A stretch of DNA of 64,000 nt from Myxococcus stipitatus (lineage in GTDB: Bacteria > Myxococcota > Myxococcia > Myxococcales > Myxococcaceae), in assembly GCF_021412625.1 (NCBI RefSeq), contig NZ_JAKCFI010000002.1, positions 310,001 through 374,000 on the forward strand, in the 5' to 3' direction. The notes below the pieces were generated by a model. That model searched no databases. It saw only the letters and a program-made list of their open reading frames with translations, and was not told where the DNA came from. This document shows, one piece after another, positions 18,076-29,172 of the stretch. The first letter of the stretch is position 1. Each line of letters begins with the position of its first letter. A program made the position numbers and the translations under genes.

Positions 18076-20153
18076 CGCACGCGTTGAGGCGGATGTTGTC
18101 GAGGGCCCGGAACTCGGCGGATGTGGTGCTCGCGGTGGCGATGGCCGCCGTGCTGGGGGCGCTCATCATCCCCTTGCCGGCGTGGCTGTTGGACGCGGGG
18201 TTGGCGGTGAACCTGGCGGCGGCGGTGGCGCTGCTGGTGGCCGCGCTGCGCGCGAAGGACGCGCTCCAGGTGACGTCCTTCCCCACGCTGTTGTTGTTCA
18301 CCACGCTGTTCCGGTTGTCGCTCAACGTGTCGTCGACGCGGCTGGCCCTGGCGGAGGGACACGCGGGAGAGGTCATCCAGGCGTTCGGTGAGTTCGTGGT
18401 CCGGGGGGACTACGTGGTGGGCGCGGTGGTGTTCGCCATCCTCACGCTCGTGCAGTTGCTGGTGGTGACGAAGGGGGCCGAGCGGGTCGCGGAGGTCTCC
18501 GCCCGTTTCACCCTGGACGCGATGCCGGGCAAGCAGATGTCCATCGACGCGGACCTGCGCGCGGGCGCCATCGACCAGGCCCAGGCCCGCCGCCGCCGCA
18601 GGGACCTGGAGCGTGAGTCCCAGATGTTCGGGGCCATGGATGGCGCGATGAAGTTCGTGAAGGGGGACGTCATCGCGGGCCTCGTCATCGTCGCCGTCAA
18701 CCTGCTGGGCGGCTCGCTCATCGGCGTGGTGCAGGGCGGCATGTCGTTGTCGGAGGCCGCGTCGACCTTCGCGCTCATCGCGATTGGTGACGGGCTGGTC
18801 TCCCAGGTGCCCTCGCTGTGCATCGCGGTGGCGGCCGGGCTCGTCGTCACGCGGGTGTCCGCGGAGAAGGAGGATGTGTCGCTCGGCGCGGAGATTGGCG
18901 GACAATTCTTCGGAGAGGCCCGGACGCTCTGGGTGGTCGCGGGGCTCTGCGCGGCGCTGGCCCTCATGCCGGGCATGCCACACGTGACGTTCCTCGTGCT
19001 CGCGGCCGGGCTGGGGGGCCTGGGGTACGCGCTGACGGGAGGCACCGTGGCGGGGGCCGAGTCGGAGCCGGGAGGGGCGCGGCCACCTGCCTCGGAAGGA
19101 GCGGGGAAGGAAGGGGCGCCGCCAGACAGCGCGGCCGCCGCGGTGGGCGTGTCGCCGCTCACGCTGGACCTCGCCCCGGACCTGACGGCGCTGGCCCAGG
19201 AGGATGGAGGCGCCTTCGTCCACAAGACGTTGAACGCGGTTCGCGACGAGCTGTTCTTCGAGCTCGGGGTTCGTGTCCCCGGGGTCCGCGTGAGGACCCA
19301 TGCCGCCTATCTGTCGGCGGGGGAGTACCGCATCCTGGTGGACGAGGTCCCGGCGGGAGGAGGACGGCTCCTGGCAGGCGCGCTCTATGCCCTGGCTCCA
19401 CCGGAGGAGCTCGCCTTCCTCCAGGTGAAGGCCGAGCCCGCGGTGGAGCCCATGACGGGGCGGGCCATCAGCCGCGTCTTCGAATCAGGCCGGGCCGCGT
19501 TGGAGCTGGCGCAGGTCCAGGTCCTGCGTGCCGGGGAGTTGCTCGCTGACCACCTGCGAGGCGTGCTGCGGCTGCGCGCGGCCGAACTGCTGGGCCTCCA
19601 GGACGTGCAGGGGTTGCTCGAGGGGTTGGAGGCCCGGAGCCCGGCGCTCGTGAAGGAGGCGCTCCAGAAGGTGCCGCTGCCGCTGCTGACGGATGTCCTG
19701 CGCAGGCTGCTCCAGGAGGGCGTCAGCATCCGCGACATGCGGGCCATCCTGGAGGCGCTCGTCGCGCCCACCACCGAGGGGGACGCCGCCGCGCTCGCGG
19801 AGCGCTGCCGGCAGGCCCTGCGGCGCTACCTCAGCCACAAGTTCGCTCCGAGCGGGCCGCTCTACGCGTACCTCGTGGACCCGGAGGTGGAGGAGGTGCT
19901 GCGGAGCGCGGGGCCACGAGGCGCCGCTCCGGATCCGACGCGGGTGGCGGAGATCCTCGAGGGCGTCAGACAGGTGGCCTCGGGAGGGCGCGCCGTCCTG
20001 CTCACCGCTCCCGACGTCCGACGCTCGCTGCGCAAGCTCTGCGAGGGCGCGTTCCCGGACGTGGCCGTGCTCACCTATGGGGAGCTGGAGGGCGGGCTGC
20101 AGGTCCGTCCCATCGGGCGGCTGTCCCCGGTATCCGTGGGACACGGCGCCTGA
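18072..20153 (+). CDS. sctV: Type III secretion export gate protein SctV
   Basis: FlhA/YscV (FHIPEP) family protein of 693 residues, normal length. The N-terminal half carries about eight membrane helices with conserved loops (LFRLSLNVSSTRLALAEG; TLDAMPGKQMSIDADLRAG). The C-terminal ~350 residues are the cytoplasmic nonameric substrate-docking domain, including LPLLTDVLRRLLQEGVSIRD. The linker between them (about 330-365) is Gly/Ala/Pro-rich. It is the last gene of the cluster and converges with the IHF-like gene, so ATPase, secretin and translocon genes must be elsewhere if they exist. Confidence 0.96.
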   Translation: MTHALRRMLSRARNSADVVLAVAMAAVLGALIIPLPAWLLDAGLAVNLAAAVALLVAALRAKDALQVTSFPTLLLFTTLFRLSLNVSSTRLALAEGHAGEVIQAFGEFVVRGDYVVGAVVFAILTLVQLLVVTKGAERVAEVSARFTLDAMPGKQMSIDADLRAGAIDQAQARRRRRDLERESQMFGAMDGAMKFVKGDVIAGLVIVAVNLLGGSLIGVVQGGMSLSEAASTFALIAIGDGLVSQVPSLCIAVAAGLVVTRVSAEKEDVSLGAEIGGQFFGEARTLWVVAGLCAALALMPGMPHVTFLVLAAGLGGLGYALTGGTVAGAESEPGGARPPASEGAGKEGAPPDSAAAAVGVSPLTLDLAPDLTALAQEDGGAFVHKTLNAVRDELFFELGVRVPGVRVRTHAAYLSAGEYRILVDEVPAGGGRLLAGALYALAPPEELAFLQVKAEPAVEPMTGRAISRVFESGRAALELAQVQVLRAGELLADHLRGVLRLRAAELLGLQDVQGLLEGLEARSPALVKEALQKVPLPLLTDVLRRLLQEGVSIRDMRAILEALVAPTTEGDAAALAERCRQALRRYLSHKFAPSGPLYAYLVDPEVEEVLRSAGPRGAAPDPTRVAEILEGVRQVASGGRAVLLTAPDVRRSLRKLCEGAFPDVAVLTYGELEGGLQVRPIGRLSPVSVGHGA

Positions 20154-20172
20154 ACGCGGCGAGGAGAGGGAC

Positions 20173-20526
20173 TCAGAGCCCCGTGCCGGTGCTGCCCGGG
20201 CTCTTGCTCTCCGGGGAGCCCGGCAGCTCGCTCTGGGCCTGTTGCGGGGCAGGGCGGTTGACGCGGTCGCGCAGCTCCTTGCCGGTGCGGAACAGCAGGC
20301 CCCGCTTGGGCTTCACCGGGATGACGTCTCCCGTCTTGGGGTTGCGGCCCTGGTAGCCCTGGTAGTGCTTGACGTGGAAGGCACCGAGACCGCGGATCTC
20401 GATGTTCTCGCCGCGACAGAGGGCATCCTTCATCGACTCGAAGATCGTCTCGATGGTGGCCTCAGCCTGCTTCTGCGTCACGCCCCGCTTGGCCACGAGG
20501 ATGTTGATCAGATCGGACTTGAGCAT
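20173..20526 (-). CDS. HU/IHF family DNA-binding protein
   Basis: DNA-bending protein of the HU/IHF family, closest in pattern to an IHF subunit. The N-terminal dimerisation helices (MLKSDLINILVAKRGVTQKQ) are followed by IEIRGLGAFHVKHYQGYQG and RNPKTGD, the tip of the DNA-intercalating arm, and the terminal RTGKELRDRVN. A further ~27-residue Pro/Ser/Gly tail follows the usual C-terminus. The ATG giving MLKSD has GGAG upstream; upstream in-frame codons encode no conserved sequence. Role: chromosome architecture and assisted promoter activation. Confidence 0.93.
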   Translation of the reverse strand: MLKSDLINILVAKRGVTQKQAEATIETIFESMKDALCRGENIEIRGLGAFHVKHYQGYQGRNPKTGDVIPVKPKRGLLFRTGKELRDRVNRPAPQQAQSELPGSPESKSPGSTGTGL

Positions 20527-20593
20527 CGGACGCTCCCGCAAACCCGGTGACCCCTTCGCAACAGGGCACTCTGGCCCGTGGTCGAATCCGGAA

Positions 20594-20621
20594 AACATAA
20601 CAGAACGCATCGACACTGCAA
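20594..20621 (-). promoter_or_regulatory. Candidate promoter for the IHF-like gene
   Basis: On the reverse strand, TTGCAG and TATGTT are 16 bp apart in the only AT-richer part of the 125 bp between the YihY-type gene and the IHF-like gene. The -10 ends about 68 bases before the start codon. The -35 match is weak. Confidence 0.35.
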
Positions 20622-20651
20622 GCGTGGTGGGCTCCCAACCACCTAGAAACT

Positions 20652-22037
20652 TTACGGATTTCCGCTGGCCGCCACCTTGGGGGCCTCCGAGGGAGGGAGC
20701 CCGGCCAGCTCCGGACGCAGGGTCGAGACGAGGTCCGTCCAGCGGGTGCGGCGCAGGCGTTCGACGCCGAGGCAGTCCGCCTCCTGGAGGATGCGCTCCA
20801 CCTGCTCGAAGCCCGCGGCCTTGGGCCCCTCCCAGGAGTCGCCGCCGGTGATCATCACCCCGTGCACGGCGAGCGAGGTGTCCGCGAGGGTGAGCGAGGC
20901 CGGGTCCCGGGCGGGGCGCAGCCCGCCTCGTCGCAGGCGCTCCAGGAGGCCCGCGTCGACCATGCGGTCGACGACCTCGTGGACGAGCGACTCGGGGACC
21001 CGCAGCCGGGTCGCAAGCTCCCGGGGCGTGGGGGCCTGTCCCCCGTCGACCCAGGTCAGCGTCGTCTCCTGGGCGATGCGGGATGCGACCAGCTCATGGG
21101 CGCGCGGGTGGGTGCCGAAGGCGAAGAGCGAGTCGCGGAACGCGGTGTGCTCCACGGCGTAGGAGAGGCGGGCGCCGAACAGGAGCAGCAGCCAGCTGAC
21201 GTACACCCACGCGAGGAAGAGCGGCAGGGCGCTCAGCGAGGCGTAGAGCAGGTTGTAGCGGAAGCTGCGCGCGGCGAATTCGGCGTAGAGGGACTTGGCG
21301 GCCATCCACCCGAGGCCCGCGACGAGACCGCCCGCGAGGGCCGAGCGTACGCGGACGTGCGCGTAGGGGGTCCAGTAGTACAGCAACGTCAGGCCCACCA
21401 CGGCGATGAGGCTGGTGCCGAGCGCGATGAAGATGCCGGGGTAGGGCAGGCTCTGGAGCACGCCCCGGACCGCGCGGGTCCCCGTGAAGGATGCGGCCAG
21501 GAACACGGGGCCGAGCAGGAGCAGCCCCGCGTAGATGAGCAGGCGGATGCCCCAGGGGCGCTGGCGCCGGATGCCCCACAGCTCGTTCACCGCGCCGTCG
21601 ATGTGGCGCAGCAGGGAGCCCGCCGACAGGAGGATGGCCAGGAAGCCCACGCTGCCGATGGCGACGGAGCTGCTCTGTTCCAGCAGGCGGTTGAGGATGG
21701 CGGCGGACTTCTCCTGCACGCCGGGGGCGAGCACCTCGCGGACGACCGCGCGCAGCCGCTCCTCGAAGCGCTCCTGGTGGAAGGCGTTCAGCAGCACCAG
21801 GCCGACCGTCAGCAGCGGCACCAGCGAGAACATGCTGATGTAGGTCAGCGCCGCGGCACGCAGGCGGAGGTTGTCCCCCCGGAACCCCTGCGTCACCGTG
21901 CGCGCCGCGAGCAGCGTATCCGTCGCGAACCGACCGACCGGCGTGCCCTCCAGTGGAGACCACAGGCGCAGGACCCACGCCCAGGCGCGCTCCTGGATGG
22001 CCCGGAGCCATGAACGCGGGAAGGGAGCCAACCTCAC
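20652..22037 (-). CDS. YihY/BrkB family inner membrane protein
   Basis: Integral membrane protein of the YihY/UPF0761 family (formerly misannotated as ribonuclease BN). The hallmark region LRAAALTYISMFSLVPLLTV opens a six-helix core ending in WVYVSWLLLLFGARLSYAVE. A cytoplasmic C-terminal ~130 residues contains a winged-helix-like part (TPRELATRLRVPESLVHEVVDR), as in longer family members. Function is unknown; permease or envelope roles have been proposed. The GTG start has GGGAG close upstream. The frame is open further upstream but without family similarity. Confidence 0.85.
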   Translation of the reverse strand: MRLAPFPRSWLRAIQERAWAWVLRLWSPLEGTPVGRFATDTLLAARTVTQGFRGDNLRLRAAALTYISMFSLVPLLTVGLVLLNAFHQERFEERLRAVVREVLAPGVQEKSAAILNRLLEQSSSVAIGSVGFLAILLSAGSLLRHIDGAVNELWGIRRQRPWGIRLLIYAGLLLLGPVFLAASFTGTRAVRGVLQSLPYPGIFIALGTSLIAVVGLTLLYYWTPYAHVRVRSALAGGLVAGLGWMAAKSLYAEFAARSFRYNLLYASLSALPLFLAWVYVSWLLLLFGARLSYAVEHTAFRDSLFAFGTHPRAHELVASRIAQETTLTWVDGGQAPTPRELATRLRVPESLVHEVVDRMVDAGLLERLRRGGLRPARDPASLTLADTSLAVHGVMITGGDSWEGPKAAGFEQVERILQEADCLGVERLRRTRWTDLVSTLRPELAGLPPSEAPKVAASGNP

Positions 22038-22295
22038 GGGCTCCCTGGCCTGAGGGCCATGGCCCGGCGTGCGACACGCGGACGGGGGCGCGACGATGGC
22101 GCCGGACGGGTGGGTGGGTGGGAAGTCATCCGGGGTGTGGCCCACAAGGCTAGCCAAACCGAGGTGGGGAGGGCCAGCCCACCCTGGCGGCCCGCAAGCG
22201 ACACCCGCGGACACCCGCCCACCCGACGGGGGAATTCGCAGGGGGCTTTGAGACACGCGCCTCGTGGAGGGCACACGCTTCGTAGGACAGCCCTG

Positions 22296-22336
22296 GCCCA
22301 CCGCCGCGTGGCCCGCGAAACGACGCAGGGGCGCTC
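22296..22336. repeat. Direct repeat copy 1 (about 40 bp)
   Basis: Begins GCCCACCGCCGCGTGGCCC and ends CGAAACGACGCAGGGGCGCTC. It matches the second copy at about 33 of 40 positions, including an uninterrupted CGAAACGACG. Confidence 0.6.
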
Positions 22337-22409
22337 CGACGGGAGAGTCTTCTTCAAGGTGGACTCTCGACGCTCATTCCGTGGCGCCCTTGCCCGGAGA
22401 GCGGACTTC

Positions 22410-22449
22410 GCCCACCGTCGTGCAGCCCTCGAAACGACGAAGGGCGCTC
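22410..22449. repeat. Direct repeat copy 2 (about 40 bp)
   Basis: Begins GCCCACCGTCGTGCAGCCC and ends CGAAACGACGAAGGGCGCTC. It lies 114 bp after the first copy in the same orientation, downstream of the RNase E/G gene. Confidence 0.6.
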
Positions 22450-22485
22450 GACCTCGGCGCCCCTCGTCACTTCACGTGTTCTCGA

Positions 22486-22509
22486 GGGCGGTGCCAGGAA
22501 GCACCGCCC
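22486..22509 (-). terminator. Strong hairpin just downstream of the RNase E/G gene
   Basis: A perfect nine-pair stem, GGGCGGTGC/GCACCGCCC, with a six-base loop begins 11 bases after the stop codon. There is no U-tract, so it may be a 3' end stabiliser or a myxobacterial-style terminator rather than a classical intrinsic terminator. Confidence 0.5.
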
Positions 22510-22520
22510 GGGAGGAAGTC

Positions 22521-25265
22521 TCAGGCCGTGCCGCCACCCGAGGACTCCGAGCCACCGCCCTGGGACGAGCCCGAAGAGGTCGCGGGAGGCGTCGCGCCGC
22601 CAGCGGACTCTCCACCCGACTGGCCGCCACGCTCGCCCTGCTGACCGCCGCGCTCGCCCCGCTCACCGCCCTGCTGACCGCCGCGCTCGCCCCGCTCACC
22701 GCCCTGCTGACCGCCGCGCTCGCCCCGCTCGCCGCCTTGCTCGCTCGGACGGCCACCGCGCTCTCCACGACGGTCGCCCCGCTCGTGCCGCTCGCCGCGC
22801 TCACCACCGCCGCCACGCTCGCCACCACCGCGCTCGCCACGTTCACCGCCGCCGCGCTCACCACCGCGCTCACCGCCGCCGCGCTCGCCTCCACCGCGCT
22901 CGCCGCGTTCACCACCGCCGCGCTCGCCACCGCGCTCGCCCCGGGGCCGGTCTCCGCCCCTGTCGCCACCGCCGCGTCGACCATCGCGGCGGTCGTCACG
23001 CCGCTCACCACGGTCGCGGTCCCTGCCACCCCGGTCACCGCCGCCGCGCCGACCCTGCTCCTGGCGCCCGTAGCCGCCGCTGTCCGGCTTGCGCTGCTGC
23101 ATGGCCAGCTCGCCGTCTCCGGAGCCCGGGGACGAGGCCACCTTGTGCTCGGGGCCCGTCGCCGAGCGCCCGTAGATGTCGTACTGCTCGCGGTGGTAGT
23201 TCTGCTGCGCCTTGACCTGGATGGACTTGTTGTACCGGTCCATCAGGTGCCGCAGCTCGTTGCGCTCCTCGCCCTGGAGCAGGCGCGCCACCTCCGCGTT
23301 GCAGTTGATGACCAGCGTGGAGTCCTTGTAGCCGGGCGCCTCGCGGCGAATCTCACGGAAGATTTCGTACGCCACCGTCGTGGCCGTCTTCACGAAGCCG
23401 TTGCCGTCGCAGTACGGGCAGTCCTCGTGCAGCACCCGGCCAATGGACTCGCGCACGCGCTTGCGCGTCATCTCCACGAGGCCCAGCTCGGAGATGCGCA
23501 GCACGTTCGTCTTCGCCTTGTCGCGGCCCAGCGCCTCCTGGAGCGCCTTGAAGACCTTGTCCCGGTTCTGCGCCTTCTCCATGTCGATGAAGTCGCAGAT
23601 GATGATGCCGCCGATGTTGCGCAGCCGCAGCTGGTAGACGATCTCCTTGGCCGCCTCGACGTTGATCTTGGTGATGGTCTCCTCGAGGCTCTTCTTGCCG
23701 ACGTAGCGCCCCGAGTTGACGTCGATGGCCGTGAGGGCCTCGGCCTGGTCGATGATGAGGTAGCCGCCGCTCTTCAGCCACACCTTGCGCTGGGTGGCGC
23801 GCTGCAGCTCCTGCTCGATGCCGTACGCGTCGAAGACGGTGTCGTCGCCCTCGTGCAGCGCCACGCGGTCCCTCAGCGCCGGGTCCTGCGCGGTGACGAA
23901 GCCGAGGATGCGCTCGTACTCCTCCCGGTCGTCGACGACGAGCTTCTCCACGTCGTGCGCGAACAGGTCGCGCGTCGCGCGCAGGATGAGGTCCAGGTCC
24001 GGATGCAAGAGGCCCGGGCCGCCCCGCTTCTCGTTCTTGCGGACGACCTGGTTCCACACCTCGATGAGGAACCGGATGTCGCTCTCCAGCTTCTCCTGCG
24101 GCACGTTCTCCGCCACCGTGCGCACGATGAAGCCCGTCCCGGGCGGACGCAGCCGGTCCACGATTTCACGCAGCCGCCGGCGCTCCTTCTCGTTGGAGAT
24201 GCGGCGGCTGATGCCCACGTGGTCCACCGTGGGCATGAACACCAGCTGACGACCCGGAATCGAGATGTGCGAGGTGAGGCGCGCGCCCTTGGTGCCGATG
24301 GGGTCCTTGGAAATCTGGACCACCACCTCCTGGCCCACCTTCAACAGGTCCTCGATCTTGTCCGTCCGGCGCGGCTTGGCTTTCTCCTCCTCGCCCTTGC
24401 CACGGCGCTTCTCTTCCTTGTGCCGACCCTTGTCCTTCTCCCGGCCCTCGCGGTTGCGCGGCTCACGGGCCTCGCGAGCCTCGCGCGGGGCGCGGCGCTC
24501 GCCGGAGACCTCCGCAGGCCGGGCGGCCACGGCTGGCGCGCCCTCGCCCTGGGGCGCGGGGATGAGCTCGCTCAACGCCGAGGCCGCGTGCGGAGGCGGT
24601 TCGGGAGGCAGCATCACCATCGCCATCGTCGCGGCCTCCTCCGACACGGGGGCCTCGCCCGCGGCGCCCTCCGTCACGGTGGTCACCGTCGCCTCCAGCA
24701 CCGCGACGGCCACGGGGGCCGCCTCCGGCGCGGGGGCGCCTGCCTCGGGGGCCGCGACCGCGTCGGGGCTTCCCTGCGAGGGAGCCTCGGCGCCCGCCTC
24801 GTCCGGCGCCACCGCCGGCGCGTTGGCAGCCATCTCCACCAGCGTGTCGTGGGGCAGGGACTCGGCGCGCGCGGCGGCCTCGGCCGACAGCTCCTCCGCC
24901 TCCACCTCCGCCTCGGTCGGGTGCCCGTGGTCGTGCGCGGCCATCTCCGCGGCCTCGACCTCCGACTCGGAGGGCACGTCCGGGGCGTCCTCGTGCTCGC
25001 CCTCGGTCAGCTCGAACTGCGCGCGCGCGAAGTCCGGGTCGTAGACCACGTCGCTGACGTAGAGGAACGCGGCCTTCTCCAGGCCGATGTCCACGAAGGC
25101 CGCCTGCATGCCCGGGAGCACCCGGACGACGCGACCCTTGTAGATGTTTCCGACGACGCCCTTGTCCTTCTTACGCTCGAGATAGAACTCCGCGATGTGC
25201 CCGTTCTCGACGAGCGCCACGCGCGTCTCGCGCCCCGCGGCGTTGATGACCAGGATGCTGCTCAT
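22521..25265 (-). CDS. rne: Ribonuclease E/G family endoribonuclease with split S1 domain and RGG tail
   Basis: Central RNA-degrading endoribonuclease. Residues 1-84 are the first half of the S1 domain (VVGNIYKGRVVRVLPGMQAAFVDIG). An acidic Ala/Glu-rich insertion of about 215 residues (85-302) follows, then the S1 half resumes (KVGQEVVVQISKDPIGTKGARLT). The catalytic core has AIDVNSG and IICDFIDM (Mg-binding Asp residues) and a CPYC Zn-link motif. The last ~170 residues are Arg/Gly repeats (RGGGERGG), probably RNA-binding or partner-binding. The ATG giving MSSILV has AGGA seven bases upstream; a GTG 15 bases earlier is less likely. Confidence 0.94.
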   Translation of the reverse strand: MSSILVINAAGRETRVALVENGHIAEFYLERKKDKGVVGNIYKGRVVRVLPGMQAAFVDIGLEKAAFLYVSDVVYDPDFARAQFELTEGEHEDAPDVPSESEVEAAEMAAHDHGHPTEAEVEAEELSAEAAARAESLPHDTLVEMAANAPAVAPDEAGAEAPSQGSPDAVAAPEAGAPAPEAAPVAVAVLEATVTTVTEGAAGEAPVSEEAATMAMVMLPPEPPPHAASALSELIPAPQGEGAPAVAARPAEVSGERRAPREAREAREPRNREGREKDKGRHKEEKRRGKGEEEKAKPRRTDKIEDLLKVGQEVVVQISKDPIGTKGARLTSHISIPGRQLVFMPTVDHVGISRRISNEKERRRLREIVDRLRPPGTGFIVRTVAENVPQEKLESDIRFLIEVWNQVVRKNEKRGGPGLLHPDLDLILRATRDLFAHDVEKLVVDDREEYERILGFVTAQDPALRDRVALHEGDDTVFDAYGIEQELQRATQRKVWLKSGGYLIIDQAEALTAIDVNSGRYVGKKSLEETITKINVEAAKEIVYQLRLRNIGGIIICDFIDMEKAQNRDKVFKALQEALGRDKAKTNVLRISELGLVEMTRKRVRESIGRVLHEDCPYCDGNGFVKTATTVAYEIFREIRREAPGYKDSTLVINCNAEVARLLQGEERNELRHLMDRYNKSIQVKAQQNYHREQYDIYGRSATGPEHKVASSPGSGDGELAMQQRKPDSGGYGRQEQGRRGGGDRGGRDRDRGERRDDRRDGRRGGGDRGGDRPRGERGGERGGGERGERGGGERGGGERGGERGGGERGERGGGERGGGGERGERHERGDRRGERGGRPSEQGGERGERGGQQGGERGERGGQQGGERGERGGQQGERGGQSGGESAGGATPPATSSGSSQGGGSESSGGGTA
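22630..22745 (-). repeat. Tandem repeat encoding GGERGERGGQQ units
   Basis: Three near-identical copies of about 36 bases (unit containing CTGCTGACCGCCGCGCTCGC on the plus strand) within the 3' end of the RNase E/G gene. They encode GERGGQQGGER units. The period is a multiple of three, so copy-number change would keep the reading frame. Confidence 0.7.
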
Positions 25266-25822
25266 GGACGAATCCTGCACGCGCGCGCGGTAGGGCGGAC
25301 CTCACCGGACGGGAGGCGGCAAGACGCCGCGCCTCCGAGCACGCTGCGATGGGAGAGGCGGCCTCCGGCGGTCCTCCAGCCAGGACGGCCGCCCCGGACG
25401 CAGGTCCAGGTGCGGCTCGAAACGCGCTGTCGAGGGCCAAGGGGACCACCGCCTGCTCCTCCGAGTTCACTCGCTCCGCTTTGCCACCGGCACCCTGCCG
25501 GGCGGAGCCTTGTCTTCCAAAACGCGTTCGAGCCCCTCCACCACGCGCGTGCCGCCCGCTCCTTCCTTCCTCACCCGGTCGGTGCCCTTCAGTGGGTCAC
25601 CTTGGGGGGGCGACATGGAGCCCCGGCGCAGCCGACGCGCCCGGAGAAACCGGGAACGCAACCCGTCAAAAATTCACGACTGGGCGTGACCTTCGCCAAT
25701 GCGGAGCGTCACACAAGCGCCCAGAAACTCGGGGAGTTTTTCACGCCCCCGCCACACGTGTAAAGCCGAGAAACGGCATCCATCCACTGTCGGGCAGATG
25801 GTGGGGGGCGACCCAGGCGGTC
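25266..25822. other. Upstream region of the RNase E/G gene, no gene seen
   Basis: About 557 bases between the DUF3052 gene and the RNase E/G gene, both on the reverse strand. The part nearest DUF3052 (25660-25790) is distinctly less GC-rich and would hold the promoter, leaving a 5' leader of several hundred bases. RNase E mRNAs in other bacteria carry long self-regulating leaders; whether this one does is inference. Short open frames here show no coding character. Confidence 0.5.
25725..25741 (+). terminator. Small inverted repeat followed by T-run
   Basis: AAACTC-GGG-GAGTTT, with a run of five T residues in plus orientation. It is short (six pairs), and no plus-strand gene ends here, so it is more likely a structural element of the RNase E/G promoter or leader region. 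Confidence 0.25.
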
Positions 25823-26266
25823 CTATGCCTGGGCGGGGGCCTGCTTGCGACCCTCGGGCTTGTCCAGCCGGCCCCGGGGCCGGCGCACCAGCCGCAGGCC
25901 GGTCCACGTCTCGTCGATGAGGCAGATCTTGTTGTCGACCAGGCCGATGTCGAGCGCCGCCTGGCGCACGAAGTCCTCGGAGAGGCTCGTCTTGATGCCC
26001 TCGCCGCCGGGCCAGCACACCCAGATGCCGCCGGTGAGCGCCATGGCGCGCGCCAGCGCGGGCAGCCGCTGCACCAGCTCCTGGGCGTCGTGGGAGAAGA
26101 AGAGGATGACGTCCAGGCCCGTCTGGGCGGTGATGAGGAACTCCACGCCGTCCGGCAGGGGGTTGAGCTTCTGGACGAATCCGCGCGGCGGGTTGATGAC
26201 GGATACCTTGGACCCGGCCCGGATGCCCAGCATGGCCGGCAGCGAGGCCAGCGCGTAGGGCGTCAT
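25823..26266 (-). CDS. DUF3052 family protein
   Basis: Cytoplasmic 147-residue protein of the DUF3052 family, whose function is unknown. The family pattern is clear: [15 protein letters not shown], then [24 protein letters not shown], and [20 protein letters not shown] near the end. It ends in a basic tail. The ATG overlaps the acylphosphatase stop (ATGA), with GGAG inside the upstream gene, so the two are cotranslated. Confidence 0.88.
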   Translation of the reverse strand: MTPYALASLPAMLGIRAGSKVSVINPPRGFVQKLNPLPDGVEFLITAQTGLDVILFFSHDAQELVQRLPALARAMALTGGIWVCWPGGEGIKTSLSEDFVRQAALDIGLVDNKICLIDETWTGLRLVRRPRGRLDKPEGRKQAPAQA

Positions 26267-26559
26267 GATGTGCGCTCCACGATGAAGTGACTGAACTCGC
26301 CGGTGGCCTCGCCGTCCGTGCGCCCGACGCCGTCGACGCGCGCCTGGGCTGGACCGCGATGACACCAGCCGATGAACTCTTCCAGCTTCTGCGCCTCGCC
26401 TTCCACCACCGCCTCCACCGAGCCGTCCGAGCGGTTGCGCACCCAGCCGGTCAGCCCCAGCCGGGATGCCTCGACGCGGGCGCTCTCCCGGAAGAAGACG
26501 CCCTGGACCTTGCCCTGGATGCGCAGCGTCACCCGCCGCGCGCCGTTGATGGAACCCAC
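26263..26559 (-). CDS. Acylphosphatase
   Basis: Small enzyme (98 residues) hydrolysing acyl phosphates such as carbamoyl- or aspartyl-phosphate. The active-site loop [11 protein letters not shown] contains the phosphate-binding Arg, and [17 protein letters not shown] carries the catalytic Asn. This is the complete family pattern at normal length. It starts three bases after the ligA stop, on the same strand, and overlaps the DUF3052 gene. Confidence 0.95.
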   Translation of the reverse strand: MGSINGARRVTLRIQGKVQGVFFRESARVEASRLGLTGWVRNRSDGSVEAVVEGEAQKLEEFIGWCHRGPAQARVDGVGRTDGEATGEFSHFIVERTS

Positions 26560-26562
26560 GCT

Positions 26563-29172
<2,610 letters not shown>

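Larger units (their letters stand above)
22038..22520. other. Intergenic stretch with direct repeats and a hairpin, no gene seen
   Basis: About 480 bases between the 3' end of the RNase E/G gene and the start of the YihY gene. It holds two imperfect direct copies of a 40-bp element and a strong hairpin (listed separately). A weaker inverted repeat, GAGAGTC...GACTCTC, lies at 22343-22368. No convincing coding frame or tRNA is visible on either strand. Confidence 0.55.

Noticed and set aside
25467-25661. 64-codon reverse-strand frame upstream of the RNase E/G gene
   Set aside because: Arg-rich without motif or start signal; more likely part of the leader region.
22059-25763. Very long open frame on the plus strand opposite the RNase E/G gene
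   Set aside because: It mirrors the reverse-strand gene; its translation is Leu/Arg/His-rich low complexity with no motif, as expected for antisense frames in high-GC DNA.
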